This document shows positions 46,563 to 60,800 of a stretch of 64,000 nucleotides of DNA, in pieces. The number at the start of each line of letters is the position of its first letter. Position 1 is the stretch's first letter. A program made the translations under genes and the position numbers. The notes beneath the pieces are model-generated. The model saw only the letters and a list, made by a program, of their open reading frames with translations. It ran no database searches and was not told the origin of the DNA. Where the stretch lies: NCBI GenBank assembly GCA_030063045.1, contig JAQSEB010000098.1:930001-994000 (forward strand), given 5' to 3'. The DNA comes from Pratylenchus scribneri. Lineage: Eukaryota > Nematoda > Chromadorea > Rhabditida > Pratylenchidae.

Positions 46563-46936
46563 AGCAAATTAATTCAAATACAAAACAAGACTTTAAATCA
46601 AAGTTTGGAATGAGGCATTGGACAAGGAGGCCAAGGAGGCGTTATTGGTAATAAAATTTGGCTGGCTGAAAAGTTAAATTGGTAATGTTCAATGTGTGTA
46701 TGAAATGTAAATTAAATTGGAAATACAGTAAAATTGGAGGACTCAAGAAAATTACAGGGGTTGAGGCTAAATGAAGCCTGAGGCTCTTTAGACAAAAAGA
46801 ACATCTCCGGTGAATTTATTCGCAAGATTGCAGGAAGAAAGAATATTTAATACAATAATATTTTGGATATTTGACATCAATTCAATATTATTTTTATTCA
46901 TCTCTTTTTTCATTTATAAAATTTGCTGGTTAATAT
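46563..46936. other. Region between minisatellite and deacetylase stop
   Basis: 374 bp containing the 3' UTR of the deacetylase transcript (minus strand). No other feature is seen. Confidence 0.4.
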
Positions 46937-48609
46937 TTATTCTGCTCTAAAAGTGCCCAATGGATTTCCGACCCAAGGGAACATCATTGGGCAAGGTGAA
47001 GAACACGTAAGCATTTGATGTTCTGGGCTGGCCAATTGCGGTGTGGGATAAATGCATTTATTCGGCTGTTCACATGTCAATTTCCTTGAGATATCATTTT
47101 GTTGTTTGTCACCATTATCGCATTGAATCCAAGGGAATTTGTGCATTTCATTTAAGGGCAATGGTCGACGCATCCATTCGACCAATTGTCGTAATGTGAG
47201 GAAATAAACTTCACCAAAATTGCTATCAATTACTGTATCGATGAAACTAAAGAAGCACTTTAAACAATTATAATAAATTTAATAACTTTATCAATGCTCG
47301 AATTCCTCGATTCCCGCCAATTTGAAGGAAATCGGCATTCAATGACAAAACCAATGGAGCCCTCCCTATTTGTGGAGAATGCCTTCTGGAAATGTCTTTG
47401 AAGAAGTATTTGAATGGCTTCAACACTGGCATTCGCCTCTATTGTCCCTCGAAGCATTGCTGAACGTTGAGGTCCATTTGGGGAATGGAATTGGTTCAGA
47501 GGAATTTCCCAAATTGATGGGAATGAGCTGAATTAGTGAATATAAAAATAAATCGGAGAATTGTTTATTGCCTTTCCGGACAATTGCTTTCCTCATCGCA
47601 TGGCCAAGCCAAACGGTAATCGAGAGTTTGGGGCCAAAATGGTGCCCCAATGTTTGGATCAATGGAAAGGGAATTGTCATAGAGGAAATTGGATGTGGCC
47701 ATCGCCTGAAATTGACGATCACCGCCCAAATTCAATTGTGGCGCCCGCATTCCAACAATCTTCTCGGATGGAACATTGCCAAATGTTGAGAGGATTTCCC
47801 TTCAAATTAAACCAATTTTATTATAATTCTTTTTTTTCACCTTTGACCGTCCATTTCCTCCAACCATCTTCGTTCATCAGCCTTTCGTAAACATTCATGT
47901 CTGAATATTTTGTGAATAGGACCAATCTCCATCCAATTCCCTTCAAACGTGATTGAATTTGATGCAATTTCGTGGCCACTATTCGCAATTCTTTCCACCT
48001 CATTATAATCCGTCCATTCATGGGAAACAAAGAAAGTGGCCTTCACTGGGCATCCATTTGGGTTTCGAAATTGGCGATTTGAGCCGAAAAGGGTAAAATA
48101 ATCGCGCATTGTTCGCCCATTGATGGCATCATCGAAAGTTAGGACCACAAATTGAGGAATTTGTTGGATGGGAAAAACATTGGCCAAAGGAGAGGATTGT
48201 CCTTTTTTAATATGTTTTAGATATTCCTTTTATTTAAACCATCTTTTGAGCAAAAACAATCCGGAAGTTGACATTTTTTTGGATGCTCAGGCAATGGGCA
48301 TGGTTTTGCCCTTCTTCTAGGCGCATCCAAAAATTGGGGCCATTTATTTTGGATTGTCGATCGCTTTGTACCCCCAGGCAAATAATCGCCCATTTCCCTT
48401 CGGCGAATTTGTTCCTCAATTGTTTCACTTAAATATTCATCCACTTCATTCAAATCAACAATTCCCCTTCAACTTTATGGCACAAAATCCATTCATGATG
48501 ATATGCCGGGCGGCACAAATACATTTTCGATCGGCCCAATCACAGAGGGCACCGCCCAAACAAATTTGGCCATCAAAGCATGATTGGCCAGGTAATGCAA
48601 AAATTGGCA
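46937..48609 (-). CDS. EB module plus NodB chitin deacetylase domain (3' part of the giant locus)
   Basis: The first exon visible (from 48609, after a TTTAG acceptor) reads ALPGQSCFDGQICLGGALCD and WADRKCICAARHIIMNGFC, an EB module. Then come a charged linker (YLPGGTKRSTIQ), a cysteine segment (CPLPEHPKKCQLPDCFCSKD) and the polysaccharide deacetylase fold: IPQFVVLTFDDAINGRTMRD (the catalytic TFDD), GCPVKATFFVSHEWTDYNEV, SGHEIASNSITFEGNW and the C-terminal VYFLTLRQLVEWMRRPLPL, ending WVGNPLGTFRAE-stop. The frame has no ATG or signal peptide of its own, so it is most likely the 3' end of the upstream locus rather than a separate gene. Known enzymes with this layout remove acetyl groups from chitin. 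In nematodes chitin occurs in the eggshell and pharyngeal lining. Confidence 0.75.
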
Positions 48610-48675
48610 CTAAAGTTTTAGAAATTAAGGCTAAATGGAAATTCGTAGTAGAATAAAAGAATTGAGGTAAAAATT

Positions 48676-48681
48676 TTTATT
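48676..48681 (-). terminator. Possible polyadenylation signal for the Lustrin-ending transcript
   Basis: AATAAA on the minus strand, about 180 bp after the TGA at 48861-48859. It would allow the EB-Lustrin form to end before the deacetylase exons. Confidence 0.4.
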
Positions 48682-48858
48682 TATGGAAAATTATTAAATT
48701 ATTATTGGCAGTAAAAAAAGCATTTGTGAGAAATTGGAAATAAGGGATTTGTTTTTAAGATCAGTAAAAAGGAAAAGGCATATTCCATTCAATTCAATTT
48801 CAACTCCAGCAGTCGATGATCCATTCCATTGATTTCCATTTTTGTGCCATCCATCCTT

Positions 48859-51800
48859 TCAATATGCCTTGCAACAATTGTAATTCTCACTGGCTTCTCC
48901 TATAGATCATAGAATGGGTTATTTGGGATTTGGCATTTTTGTTAGCCTGTTATGAAGCAATAGCTTTTGGGCGGACAATTTGGGGTCATTCCGTTGCAAA
49001 CGAGCAATTGGCCGGTGGACGGGTCCGTTGTGGGCACATTCCCTGGTGGACAAACACCCGTGGACCCTTCTGGGGCCAATGGGCGATTGATGTTTGAGGA
49101 GGAGGATGAAGGGCCGCCAATTGATGATGATTTACGCAATGGTGGACCACTAATCCTTGGTCTTTGATTGTTGGATCGAGTTTGTGGGGAAGAATCGGAA
49201 TCGGATTCTGCTAATTTAATTGGTTAAATGTTAAAAAATGGAAATTATTTGGAATTGAATGGAAAATTGTCTAGTCAAATATTCATAAAAATTTACCGCC
49301 TCCTTCACTTCTTTCCCCTGGCTCATTATCGCTCTGTACAGTTTCACTTTCGGCTGCCAATTTCACTGGCGGCAATGCTTCAGTGGGCGGTGGAACCATT
49401 CCGGAACTTCGTTGCCCTTTCCCATTATTCTCCACCTCTTTTACACATTTTGACCCCTCCAGCACAAATCCATTTTGGCAAAGGCAATGTCCATCCGTGC
49501 ATCTAATTTTAATTAAAAATTTTCCATGAAATTCCAATTTAATTAGCCAACATTGAATTTCCACTGCAATTTGTTTCAGTATTACATTTTTCTCCAGGCT
49601 TTGCATTGTTGCCTTTCATTTCCGCCGATTGAATGCAAATGTGATTCCGAAGGATGGGTTTTCGTGGAGGACATTCACAAATCTCAAAAGTGGCAAAAAT
49701 TATTTCTCACAAATTCAAAATTTTCACCAACTTTTGTTTGCCTCTGGCAAATTGAACCTCCGGTACAAATTTCGCCATTTTCACAACTTTCTGATGGCCG
49801 GGAATATGGTCGTCCTTAATTTTGGGAAATTGGCTGTTATTTCAATTTGAATGGGGAAATGGTCAAAGCAAACGTTGTGGTGCCCTTCTTGGGCCTTTAA
49901 TGTTGGTCAAATTGAAGGGAATGGAATTATTATTATTTGGGAGGCAATTCTCTTTTTTGGCCATGGATTTATTGCCACAATTCATCATTTTGGCCGGCAA
50001 TGTTGATGTCGATGGAGGATCAACAATTGCGGAGAAATTTAGCTGATTAGCGATTAGTGGAGGAATTGGGGTTGATGATGGGTTGAATATGAATTGAGAG
50101 GGCAATGACGATTGGGGAACAACTTTTGGTAGTGGCAAAGGCAACGAAGATTTGTTAGATTCTGTTTAAGATGAAAGCAAATTTTGTTAGTGGAATTTGG
50201 CAATGAATTAATCCAATTGTGATTATAAACTGAACTGATTGGGGCTGGTGCCGTTTGAGTGCCAATTTCATTGGCTGATCTCAAATCTTTGTTGCCAATT
50301 GTTGTGGCCATTTCCTCCTCTTCAACTTTCCTTTGTTCAAATGTTTCACAATTTCCGCCTAATGGTGATGGCCGGGTGCCAGCCGGACAGAGGCAAATTC
50401 CCTCAACACAAGATGATCCACCCGTGCAAATATCCAATGGTCCTTTAGGGCAAAATATCAAATTGAAAAGATATTTGGATAAGTTCCCTATTTATGTAAT
50501 TTGCCAAAATTTGCATATTTTGTTTCAATAAATAGATAGATTAGATGACCACCGACTGACCGCATTGTTTTCCAGGAATTGCCAATTTTTGGCTGATTGG
50601 TGTTGTTCGGGTTGGTGGCGCATTTTGGACGTGGCCTCCCAATGAATTAGTGTTCACTGTTTCAGATTGGAATGGGCCCTTTTCAATTTATTAGAGGGAA
50701 ATTCAATGAAATTCTCCCTTTCCCTACTTTGATTGGGCCTGTTGAATGTTGGCATTTTCCATCAGAGGATTTTGTGCAATTTTGATCAGGCAAAATTCGA
50801 TCCGATGATTTTGTTTGATCTGATAAAATAAATAAAAATTTAAATCGAATTTCAAGTCAGGATTTTTGTTAATTTGGGAAAATTCACAGCAAATAGAGGA
50901 TTAAATTGTGGGAAAAGTGCGAAAAGAATTCTCATTTAATATTGGCTAAAATTGGATTAAATTGTCCGCATTATTTCCCTTTTAACCTTCTCGGATATGC
51001 CTTTTCCCTCTTTGGCATTTATCCAATGTTTTATTGGCACAATCATTTCTGCTTAAATTCAACATTTTTCCATCTTCATTCATCGCAAATTCTGTCAATG
51101 ATTTACACATTCATAATTACATTAATATTCTCATCAATTTCCTTTGCCAACCTTTCTCCTCCCCATTCTTTTCCAATTTAATATCCACACATTCAGTCGT
51201 CCCATTCACAAATGCCAATTTTTGGTCCTTAAAAATGCATTGGCATTTGCCAAAAAAGCATTCAGCCCCGGGGCCACATCGGGAAAATGCATCGCAAAAA
51301 GTGCCCGGCAAAATTGGGCCAACCGATTCGCCCAAAGCATAATTAAATTCAATGTTATCCTCTTCTCCTTTTCCTTCCATTTCATTCTCCCTTTTTAAAT
51401 TTGTTGATAATGGCAATGGTTTTTCCAACGATATTCGAATGCAAACACAACGACCCTAAATTTGAGAAGGGAATTCAAAAATTTAAATTCAATTAATTCA
51501 TTAACTTGATGGCATCCCAAAATTGGTGGACAATCCAAATCAAGGTGGCATTCCTGTTGCTGCCATTGTTCTGCCCAATTTTTGGCCTCATTTGTGGCCA
51601 TTGCCTGTGCCAATGACAATCCATTGCAAAGGCATTCGCCATCACGGCATTTTGCCCCAGCTGGGCAATCAAATTCGGATTGACACCATTTATTGGCTGA
51701 TTCTTCCGCCAATTTTTGTGGATGTCGTCGAAGGCTTCTCACTGATGAGATCATTTCACCGGGTAAATGGACTCGTTGGCATCGACCATTCAATGCCAAC

Positions 51801-54800
51801 ATGTCCCTTTGAAAACATTGGCATTGGCCATCCTTGCACCAGGAATTGGCCGAACAAAAGTGGGCACTCTTTTAATTGGCAAATATTCCTCCCTAAAGAG
51901 GAAAACATACCGCAACGCATTCTTCGCCCGGGAATCGAATTCTTTCTTCCGGCACACAAATTGATGAATACAATTGGGCATAACCCGGAACGCAGGTGCA
52001 TCTTCTGGTTGGGAATGCGCAATATGCCTTCGACACTCCACGGCAATCTTTGTCCGAAAGGCAAATCTATTAGGGTGGAATTGACATCAAAAAATTGCAA
52101 AAAAAAGACACTGACTTCTCCAAGTGGTACTAAAATATGTGGAAAAGGCATTTGTGTTGTTGAATGGGTCACCAATGACATTTTGGTCGTTGTCATTTCA
52201 GCCGAATTTGGTGGCATTTCCGTGAACATTATTCCCTCTTCCCCTTCGCCTCCCCTTTCTATGGCCACTTTTTGACGTTTCCTTTTCTTCTCCCTTTGGG
52301 CCAATTTGGCCATCATTTTTCGGCCTCGATGGCATTTCCCTTGTCGAACTTTCCATCCAACCGGGCAAACGCATGCATCCAATCCGGGGGCACAAACAGC
52401 CCCATCCGCGCAGAATTCCCCGTGGGCGCATGATTCACCGGGTAATGCAATTTGGACACAAATTCCGGCTAAAATTGATTTGAATAATTTAATTGAATTT
52501 AAATGGGACCAATTGGTTTTTGTCCCTCTGCGCATTGGCAAATCCCCTTTGGCCCACAAAATGCACCAAAATCACAAATTGACGGTTGGGGACAATGCGA
52601 GCCAATCTACAAAAATAGAATGACCAAATTGAATTAAGCAAGGGAATTTACAGGTAAAATGCGCATTTCCGGGTTGCGAGGAACACATTCCCCTTCAATA
52701 AAAATTGAGCCTGGGGCACATTGACAAAATGGACCCAAAATTGGAGAAAATTTAATGTAAAATTGTGGGCGAAAGACTGACCCAATTTTTGAACGGTATT
52801 TAGGGCAGATGATCGAATGCAATTTGCCCCGTGAATGCATGGACCATTGGCACAACTTTCCCATGGTTTATGCGGCTCACGGCCATGAAATTTCATTGGA
52901 GAATGCGAAATTGGCGGAAGGGAAGTCTAAAATTTTAGGCTAAAATGATCATTTTGAATTCATTTTAACAATTTCCATTGTTGTTTTATTTGTGTTTCCT
53001 TTTTCCACTATTCCCAATGCGCACATTCCGCCCTTTTCCACGTGAATTCCATCCGGGCATTGGCACCTGAAAAATGTTGGAAGAAATGGACAAAATTGTG
53101 GGAAAATTGACCATCCGGCCAAACAAATTGAATTGCCTAAACAAATTCGAGCATTATTGCCGCAGAATTCGCCGGGCATTGCAATTCCCTCCTTCCTTTG
53201 ACTTGGCATTCGAATCTTCACAAAAATGAAAGCAAATCATTCCCCTTTCATTCATTTTTTCCAACCTTTCCTCCCCTTCCTTTGCCAGCCGATGTTCTCA
53301 TCAACAATTCCCTTTTCTCCTCTAAACTCATTATTTTTGTGCCTTTTGCTTTATTCATTCTTCCCGCATCCTCATTTGCCATTTCCGGTGCAAATTGTGG
53401 GCCAAATTCGAAGAGGGGAATATCACCGCCAATTTCTCCTTCATTTTGTGGCCCAAAATGGGTTATTCCATTGCTGAATGGCCATCCAAGTCCAATTGCC
53501 GCTTCTGCCAATGAATTCCCCATTTGTTGTTGATCATTTTGCCAAGGTTGTTGTTCCCTCCATCCATTTTCAACAATCCCTCCTCCATTTGTTCCCCCCA
53601 TTTTGGCCATTCTCAGCCCAAATGGACTGTTTACTTCCATTTTGACATTGTTATTTATTGTTTGGCCAATTCCTTGTTTCCTCAATAAAATTGCCATCAA
53701 ATTTGGATCCACATAAGCTTTTGGGTCATCGACGACTGGACGAGCCGGGGGGAGGCAAAATCCGCCAATCGGTTCATGCCCAGATTTGCATATACAATAA
53801 CCATTGTCACAGAAACCATTTTTATGACAATTTGAACTGCTCAAACCTATTTATGTTGGGGGTAAATAATTCATTATTATATGGCCTTCTTACATTCAAC
53901 TCCTCGAGGACGACGGGCTGCAATGCATGCGCCCTGGAAATTTTGATAAAACAAAATATAATCCCCTTTTTCAACTTGATTCTTCTCCAAGCCAACGGCA
54001 CATTCACAAACTCCACTGAATGATCCACAAACAGAATTCCAAGCACAACTTTGTGCTTGGCTACAGTCTTCGCCAACAGTGGCCACCGGTCGAATTGGGC
54101 ATCGATGCCGATGAAAAGCGAGGCGGCTATCTTTCTGGGATTGTTGTGGTGGATTTGGGCTATCCGATGAACAACGACAAATCTACAAAAGAATATTGAT
54201 TGAGAAACGAATGAACTGAATAAGCTTTAAGCTTAAAAGATGAATATGAATTGTGAATTCAAAAAATTGTAAAGAATTTCTGCTGACCCCATCGATGCAA
54301 AATCCATGGGCATTGCATTGTTCCTAAAATTGGGCATAAATGGTGAATAAAAATAACAAATGAATGAGAACATTGATGAAGCATGGTTCGCCCAATCCAA
54401 CTTTGGCAATTTGGCAAAATCCATCAAGAGGCCGGAATCCTGGTCGACAAACGCAAATGCCACCCAAACACAATGCGCCACCATGGCAAAGATGATTTGA
54501 GGTGCAGGAATGGCCGGGAATACCCACACTGGGATTTTCGGTTGTGGCAAATATTTGGGCAGTCAATTGGGGTGAAGGGGTTGGGGTCGAATCGATGGAA
54601 GGGATTGGCGGGGATGTGACCAGGCAAGATGAACTGTGAATTGGCCCATTAAAAGTAGAAATTGACCGGACAAACCCTTCGCATCCTTTCCCTCCATTCA
54701 TTTCTACAGCCAATGGCGGACTTTTGGCCCCAATTTTTCTGGCTTGAACCAACGGGGCCAAAAGGGATCGAAGCATTTCTTGATCCACAAAAAAGCTCAT

Positions 54801-57800
54801 TTGATTGGCTGTCAAAATTTGATTGAATTTTCCATCCTCGGCTGCTGCGGCCAATGCTGCCGGAATTGTGTAAATAAATTTTGGAATTGGCTGAAAGGGA
54901 ATGAAGGAAGTGGAGGCCGATGGATCTGACAGATCCGCCTCTGAATGTGCAGGCATTGCCTCCGGCTTTGGTGAAGGAGTGGATGGCATTATTCGAATGG
55001 ATTTGATGCATCTTTTTTCACCGCTTGATTCAATTCGATGTCCTCTAAAATGAGATGAAAATGCCAAAATTTTATGGATTTTATTTTGCCTAGGGCATTG
55101 GCATTTTCCACGGACACATCGGGCACGACCATGGCATTGTTGCTTCGGGGCACAGAGGCCTCCTGGTGGCACCGTTTTGAGCACATCGGAATTGGCACAT
55201 TCATGCCCAACAATGACGAGTCCATAAAGGCAAACACAAATTCCATAAAAACAATGCGATTCGCCCACACAATCCAATCCTTTTTGAGTATCGCAACGGC
55301 CACCAGGCAACACCTAATAAATATGGAAAGAAGAATATTCGCTTTAGAATTTGGTGTGAAGATTCAAATAAAAATGTCTTAATTCTAGATGGCTAACTTC
55401 ATGGATTGTTTTCCTGCAAACGCCATTCACGATTGTTTCGCCCTTTTGACATCGACAAACTCCCCTCAAACATGTTGTTCTGTAAGGACATTCCAAGGAA
55501 AGGCGGCACATTGCCCCGGGGGCCACAATTCGATTTGGCACCGGATCTTGCATATTTTCGTCCCCTCCACTTGTGGTCATTGATTGTCCTTCTGATGATG
55601 GCTGTGGGCTGTCCATTACGGCAAAATCGGGTGAGAAAAGTGCAGATTGGGCTCGAAACTTTTCTGGACTCATTTTTGCCCTTGGGGGCAAACATTCATC
55701 ACGAAATAGATTATGGCCTTCAAAATAATTTAAGGATGGAGGAGAATATTTGAATGGACCTTCGGGGCATTGGCAAATTCCATGCAAACATTTTGAGCCC
55801 CCTACACAAAAGGCGCCGCCTTTGGTGCAAAGTTGGCCTGGACCAGGGGCCATCAAACGATCCAATTTCTGGGAAGCCATTTCCTTTCCTTCCTTCACAC
55901 AGTGATGGGCCCCTTCGGGCAAATATTCGCCCGGAACACATGAACAACTACCAAACCGACAAATTGAACCGCCGATACAGGCCTCACCATGTGAACATCT
56001 AAAATATAGGTCGAGGAATAAAGAGAAATTATAATTTCCCATAAATATGGTTTAAACTTTAAATTTCACCATAAAAGTTGAAATAGTTTTGTTTTTTTTT
56101 CCAAATTTTTCAACGAAATTTTTAATACCATCTCAAATTCACCTTTGACCGGGTCGAGCGGTCAGCAGTCGAACCAATCCACCTCCAGCAACAGTATCTC
56201 CATTTTCATCCATTATTCCAACTTCTTCCCCCGCAGGATCATCCTCCATTAATAATTTGTTGTTCCCATTTTTATGCTCTTTTTTGATGATTTGTTTTTG
56301 TTCCTCTGCTGATCTCTTCACACATCTCGTTCCATTGGCAACAATTATTTGATTGGGAGGACAAAGGCAAATCTTCAAAAAATATTTTTTCTTGGCATTT
56401 TCTTTTTGGCTCCCCAAATATTTTGTATTTCATCTAATTCTCTCTGTTTTATTGTTTTAATTCCGCCTGTTTTATTTGCACTATTTCCGCCTGTTTGAAT
56501 TTGCACTAATTCCGCCTGTTTTGAATTTGCACTAATTCCGCCTGTTTGAATTTGCACTAATTCCGCCTGTTTGAATTTGCACTAATTCCTCCTGTTTGAA
56601 TTTGCACTAATTCCGCCTGTTTGAATTTGCACTAATTCCGCCTGTTTGAATTTGCACTATTTCCGCCTGTTTGAATTTGCACTAATTCCGCCTGTTTTGA
56701 ATTTGCACTAATTCCGCCTGTTTGAATTTGCACTAATTCCGCCTGTTTGAATTTGCACTATTTCCGCCTGTTTGAATTTGCACTAATTCCGCCTGTTTGA
56801 ATTTGCACTAATTTTCCGCCTGTTTGAATTTGCACTAATTCCGCCTGTTTGAATTTGCACTAATTCCGCCTGTTTGAATTTGCACTATTTCCGCCTGTTT
56901 GAATTTGCGCTAATTCCGCCTGTTTGAATTTGCACTAATTCCGCCTGTTTGAATTTGCACTAATTCCGCCTGTTTTATTTGCACTAATTCCGCCTGTTTG
57001 AATTTGCACTAATTCCGCCTGTTTGAATTTGCACTAATTCCGCCTGATTGAATTTGCACTATTTCCGCCTGTTTGAATTTGCACTAATTCCGCCTGTTTG
57101 AATTTGCACTAATTCCGCCTGTTTGAATTTGCACTATTTCCGCCTTTTGAATTTGCACTAATTCCGCCTGTTTGAATTTGCACTATTTCCGCCTGTTTGA
57201 ATTTGCACTATTTCCGCCTGTTTGAATTTGCACTAATTCCGCCTGTTTTATTTGCACTAATTCCGCCTGTTTGAATTTGCACTACCTATTTTGGGCTATT
57301 TTGTTTTTTCCTTATTTAAATTTTGAATTTTTGTGAAATTGTATGTATTTCAGTAATCGGAAAATTTTTCTATGGAAATTGTTGGCAAATTATCCAAAGT
57401 TTTATATCCCAAAACATTGTCCATTGTCCCCCCAATTTTTACCTGCCCAAATCCGCATTTACTCCCTCCAACACATTTTTCTCCGCTTTCACAATTCTGC
57501 CCTGGCAATGCCTCGGCTCGTACGCATTTCTTCTTTTCCTCCTCCAATTTCAGTCCGATTCGGCATCGGCAAATGCCAAGTCGACATTCAGAATGGCCTC
57601 CACAAAATTGGCCAGCCGAACATCGGCCACCTGGCATTTGGCGGCAACGGGTCATTTCCAAATCTGGCATGGCCCCACCCGTACATGTGCAATTTGAATT
57701 GAGGCATTGTGAACCGCCAATGCAACGATCCACCCCATTTCGGCATTGGGCACCGATTTGTCGGAATGTTGGCGACAAATTACACTGGAAATTGCAATAA

Positions 57801-60800
57801 TTTGATTAAGATTGTTATTCACCTTCCCATTTGGGCATTTGCATTTTCCATCCTCACAAAATGTTCCATTCAGGCAAATATGCCCAGGGGAACATGGTTC
57901 CCCTTCCATTCGATGTCCATGAGGTAATTCTTCATACGGTATCCTTTTTCTCATTATTTCCTCCTTTTTCCTGTCCATTTTGATGTTCGCCGTTTCCCTT
58001 CTTTCCCTTCGACCAAATGTTGAAAAAGTTGAATTGGTTTTTCTACTAATTATTCCATCCAATGCCGCTTTTCTTAGCATGGAAAGTGCGGCAAATATTT
58101 GTTCAATTCCATTCATTTTTGTCATTGTTTTCTTTGTTGTGGATTCAATTTTGCCAATTTCCGTTCCATTTTTCATTTCTCCATCATTTTGAAGGAATTC
58201 ATTGCCAAATTTGCCACCAAAATTCTCCAAATGAACACAATTCCCAGCCAATCTTGTTTGCTCTTTTCCACAAAATTCGCAACGACCTTCCGTTGAACAA
58301 TGACTTCCTCTTGGACAATCAAAATGATGGCCACATTCTCTTTTCATCACTGACATTGTTTCCTCCCTTCTTTGGATGCATTGTTTCTGGAAAAGGCTCA
58401 ATGGAGGATTGCAAATACAGCGGCCTTCGAAACAATATGAATCAGCGGAACAAACTGGCATTAGCCGGGAAATGTTGCAGGCCTCACCAGGCCATGCAAT
58501 TGCTTCAAATAATAATAAAAATAGGGTAAGGCAAAATTATTTGGGTGTTGGGGGAAAATGAAAGGAATATTGTAGTGCATAAAAACACAGCAAAATGGGA
58601 ATTGTGGAATGGGAATTTACTGACCAGGAATGCATGTTTGATCAATTGCAGTCGAACCGGGTGGACAAATGCATTGACCACCATTGACGCAACGGGCACC
58701 TGCATAGGCGGCACTGCACTGAAATTAAAAGGAGGAGTCATATTAGTCAATACCAATAATGCTTAAGGATCTTTTCTATTCATCCTACTGTATCCCCACT
58801 TCTTGCCTAATCGCCCCTTCATCAATCAAATATTACCTTGATCTGCTTTATAAACCCACCCTTTTTCCTATCTATATGCTTTTTAGGTTTCACATTTTTA
58901 TCACATTTTCCACATAATAAATAAAGAATAATTTAAAGTCGAGTGTCCCTTTATCCTTATTCATTGGGTCGTGGGGGCTTTTAGGCCATCGGCGATCCCT
59001 GCTTTCGCCCCAAACAAATTTAACCCTAGATCCCTAGAATAGAATTAATAATATTAGAATAATTAAAAGGAACAAATGGCATAATTCCTTTTTACCTGAA
59101 GATCAGTTTCGCATCCCCGTTGACCAGGATAAATAACTAAAAATGAGAGTAAATATTTATATATTCCTAGTTCATTTTCATTGCCTTTTTCACAATGTTG
59201 ATTCACATTAACATGGGTGGAAAGGCATTGACAAGTTGGTGGTTGTGTATTTCCATTACAATAGGCTCCAGCCTATTATTAAATAATGAAATAAATTAAT
59301 AATAAAAATCAAATAAAATACAGCGCAATCTGCATTCAATGAACATTTTTCGCCAACATTTGCCTCTTTTTGCCTTTGCCTTGCTTTGGCAAATTCTCCA
59401 GCTGTATTCGTTTTCTCGGCCGAACCAATTGGAATCTGTGGAATAAAAATGAATTAAATTAATTTAATTTGAATATTTTGTACCATAATTGGGGAAATGC
59501 TGCTACTTTCCCTCCTCCCATCCACACACCATCCTCCATGCAAATTCGTCCCTTGGGGACAAACACAAATTGGAATTCGTTGATTGCACACTGATCCTCT
59601 TATGCAAATTTGTCCTGCATTACAGGGTTCACCTGGCCCTAAATTAGTCCAAAATTAAATCCAATTCATTATTTCCATTTTTCCCACCAGCTTCCTTTGC
59701 CGATTGTCCACTCATCGTAATCATTTGGCAATGTCCATCCTTTTCCAACATTGGTGGCACACATTGGCAACGACCATTCCCGCAAATGGCACTTTGATCG
59801 GCGCAGAATAGTCCCAAATATTCATTGCATTGTTCACCAAGTGGAACTAAAGTTCATTTTATGAAGGAAAATTCCATCAATTTTCACCTTTGAAAAATCC
59901 GCCTTGACCAATCATTTCCTTTGCCGTTTGGTCCCCGCCGCCCATTGTCGGCGATTTTATTGGGAGGCATTGGCCGTTGTGTTGTTCGGAATGGAGAGGG
60001 CAGGCGCAAATGGCACCACCTCCAATTGAGCGCATGCAAATTGAGCCACCCCCACATTGTTGGCCTCTTTCACAATTAGAGCCAGGTGGAACTGTGGACA
60101 ATGAATTGGGGGATAAATTGAGATTGAGAAAGGGAATTGAATTAATTTCGTGAATCACCTGAAATCTGAGAGATTGGCCCATAAGGGGAGGATGATGGCC
60201 GAATTTGGGCCCGCCAAAATTGATGTTGGGGAGAGGAATTAATGGATTGTTGCTGAAGGAGGAAATGGAATTGGGGGATTAAATTTTGGTCATACCTGCT
60301 GTTGGCTCATTGGATAAATTTTGACGCAGGAAAGGGTTTCTAATTTTGTTATCAATTAAAAAAAACAATTTGACTTACCTAAAACGGCCACAGTGCCATA
60401 TGGGCAAAGGCAACGTTGGTAGAGAGGATCGCATACGGTACCCCCAATACATTGTTCCCCGCGGGCACATGTCCCATTTAGAATGGCTATAAATGATGGA
60501 AAATATTCCCAAAAATATTATTTTAAATTCGGATCCAACCAATTTGGAGGATGTCATTGGCCTCGCGCACCATATTCGGTGGAAGGGAATTTGCCGTGCA
60601 TTGTTGACTGCTATATTCAAAATGCATATCATTTGGGCAATAATGACGTTCCCAGAAGCCAATTGATGGGCTAGTGGCAAATGGCTTACAACTGAGGAAT
60701 GCTTGTCGATCGGTGGGATCCTCGGTGAAAAGAATGGCACCCTCTCCTTCTTGGGGTGGTTTACAGGTTGGATTTATTGATGAATGGACTTCAAATGGAC

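Noticed and set aside
45281..46567. 428-codon minus-strand open frame
   Set aside because: It is a translation of the minisatellite, with Phe/Leu/Arg repeats and no start context or family. It is treated as a repeat.
51756..52559. 267-codon minus-strand frame taken as a single exon
   Set aside because: EB-module cysteines appear in different frames within it (for example [14 protein letters not shown]), showing that it runs through introns of the EB locus.
58780..59090. Structured RNA in an EB-locus intron (GC-richer GGCCTAAAAGCCCCC stretch)
   Set aside because: Only a short potential stem is visible, with no family features. It is not enough to call an RNA gene.
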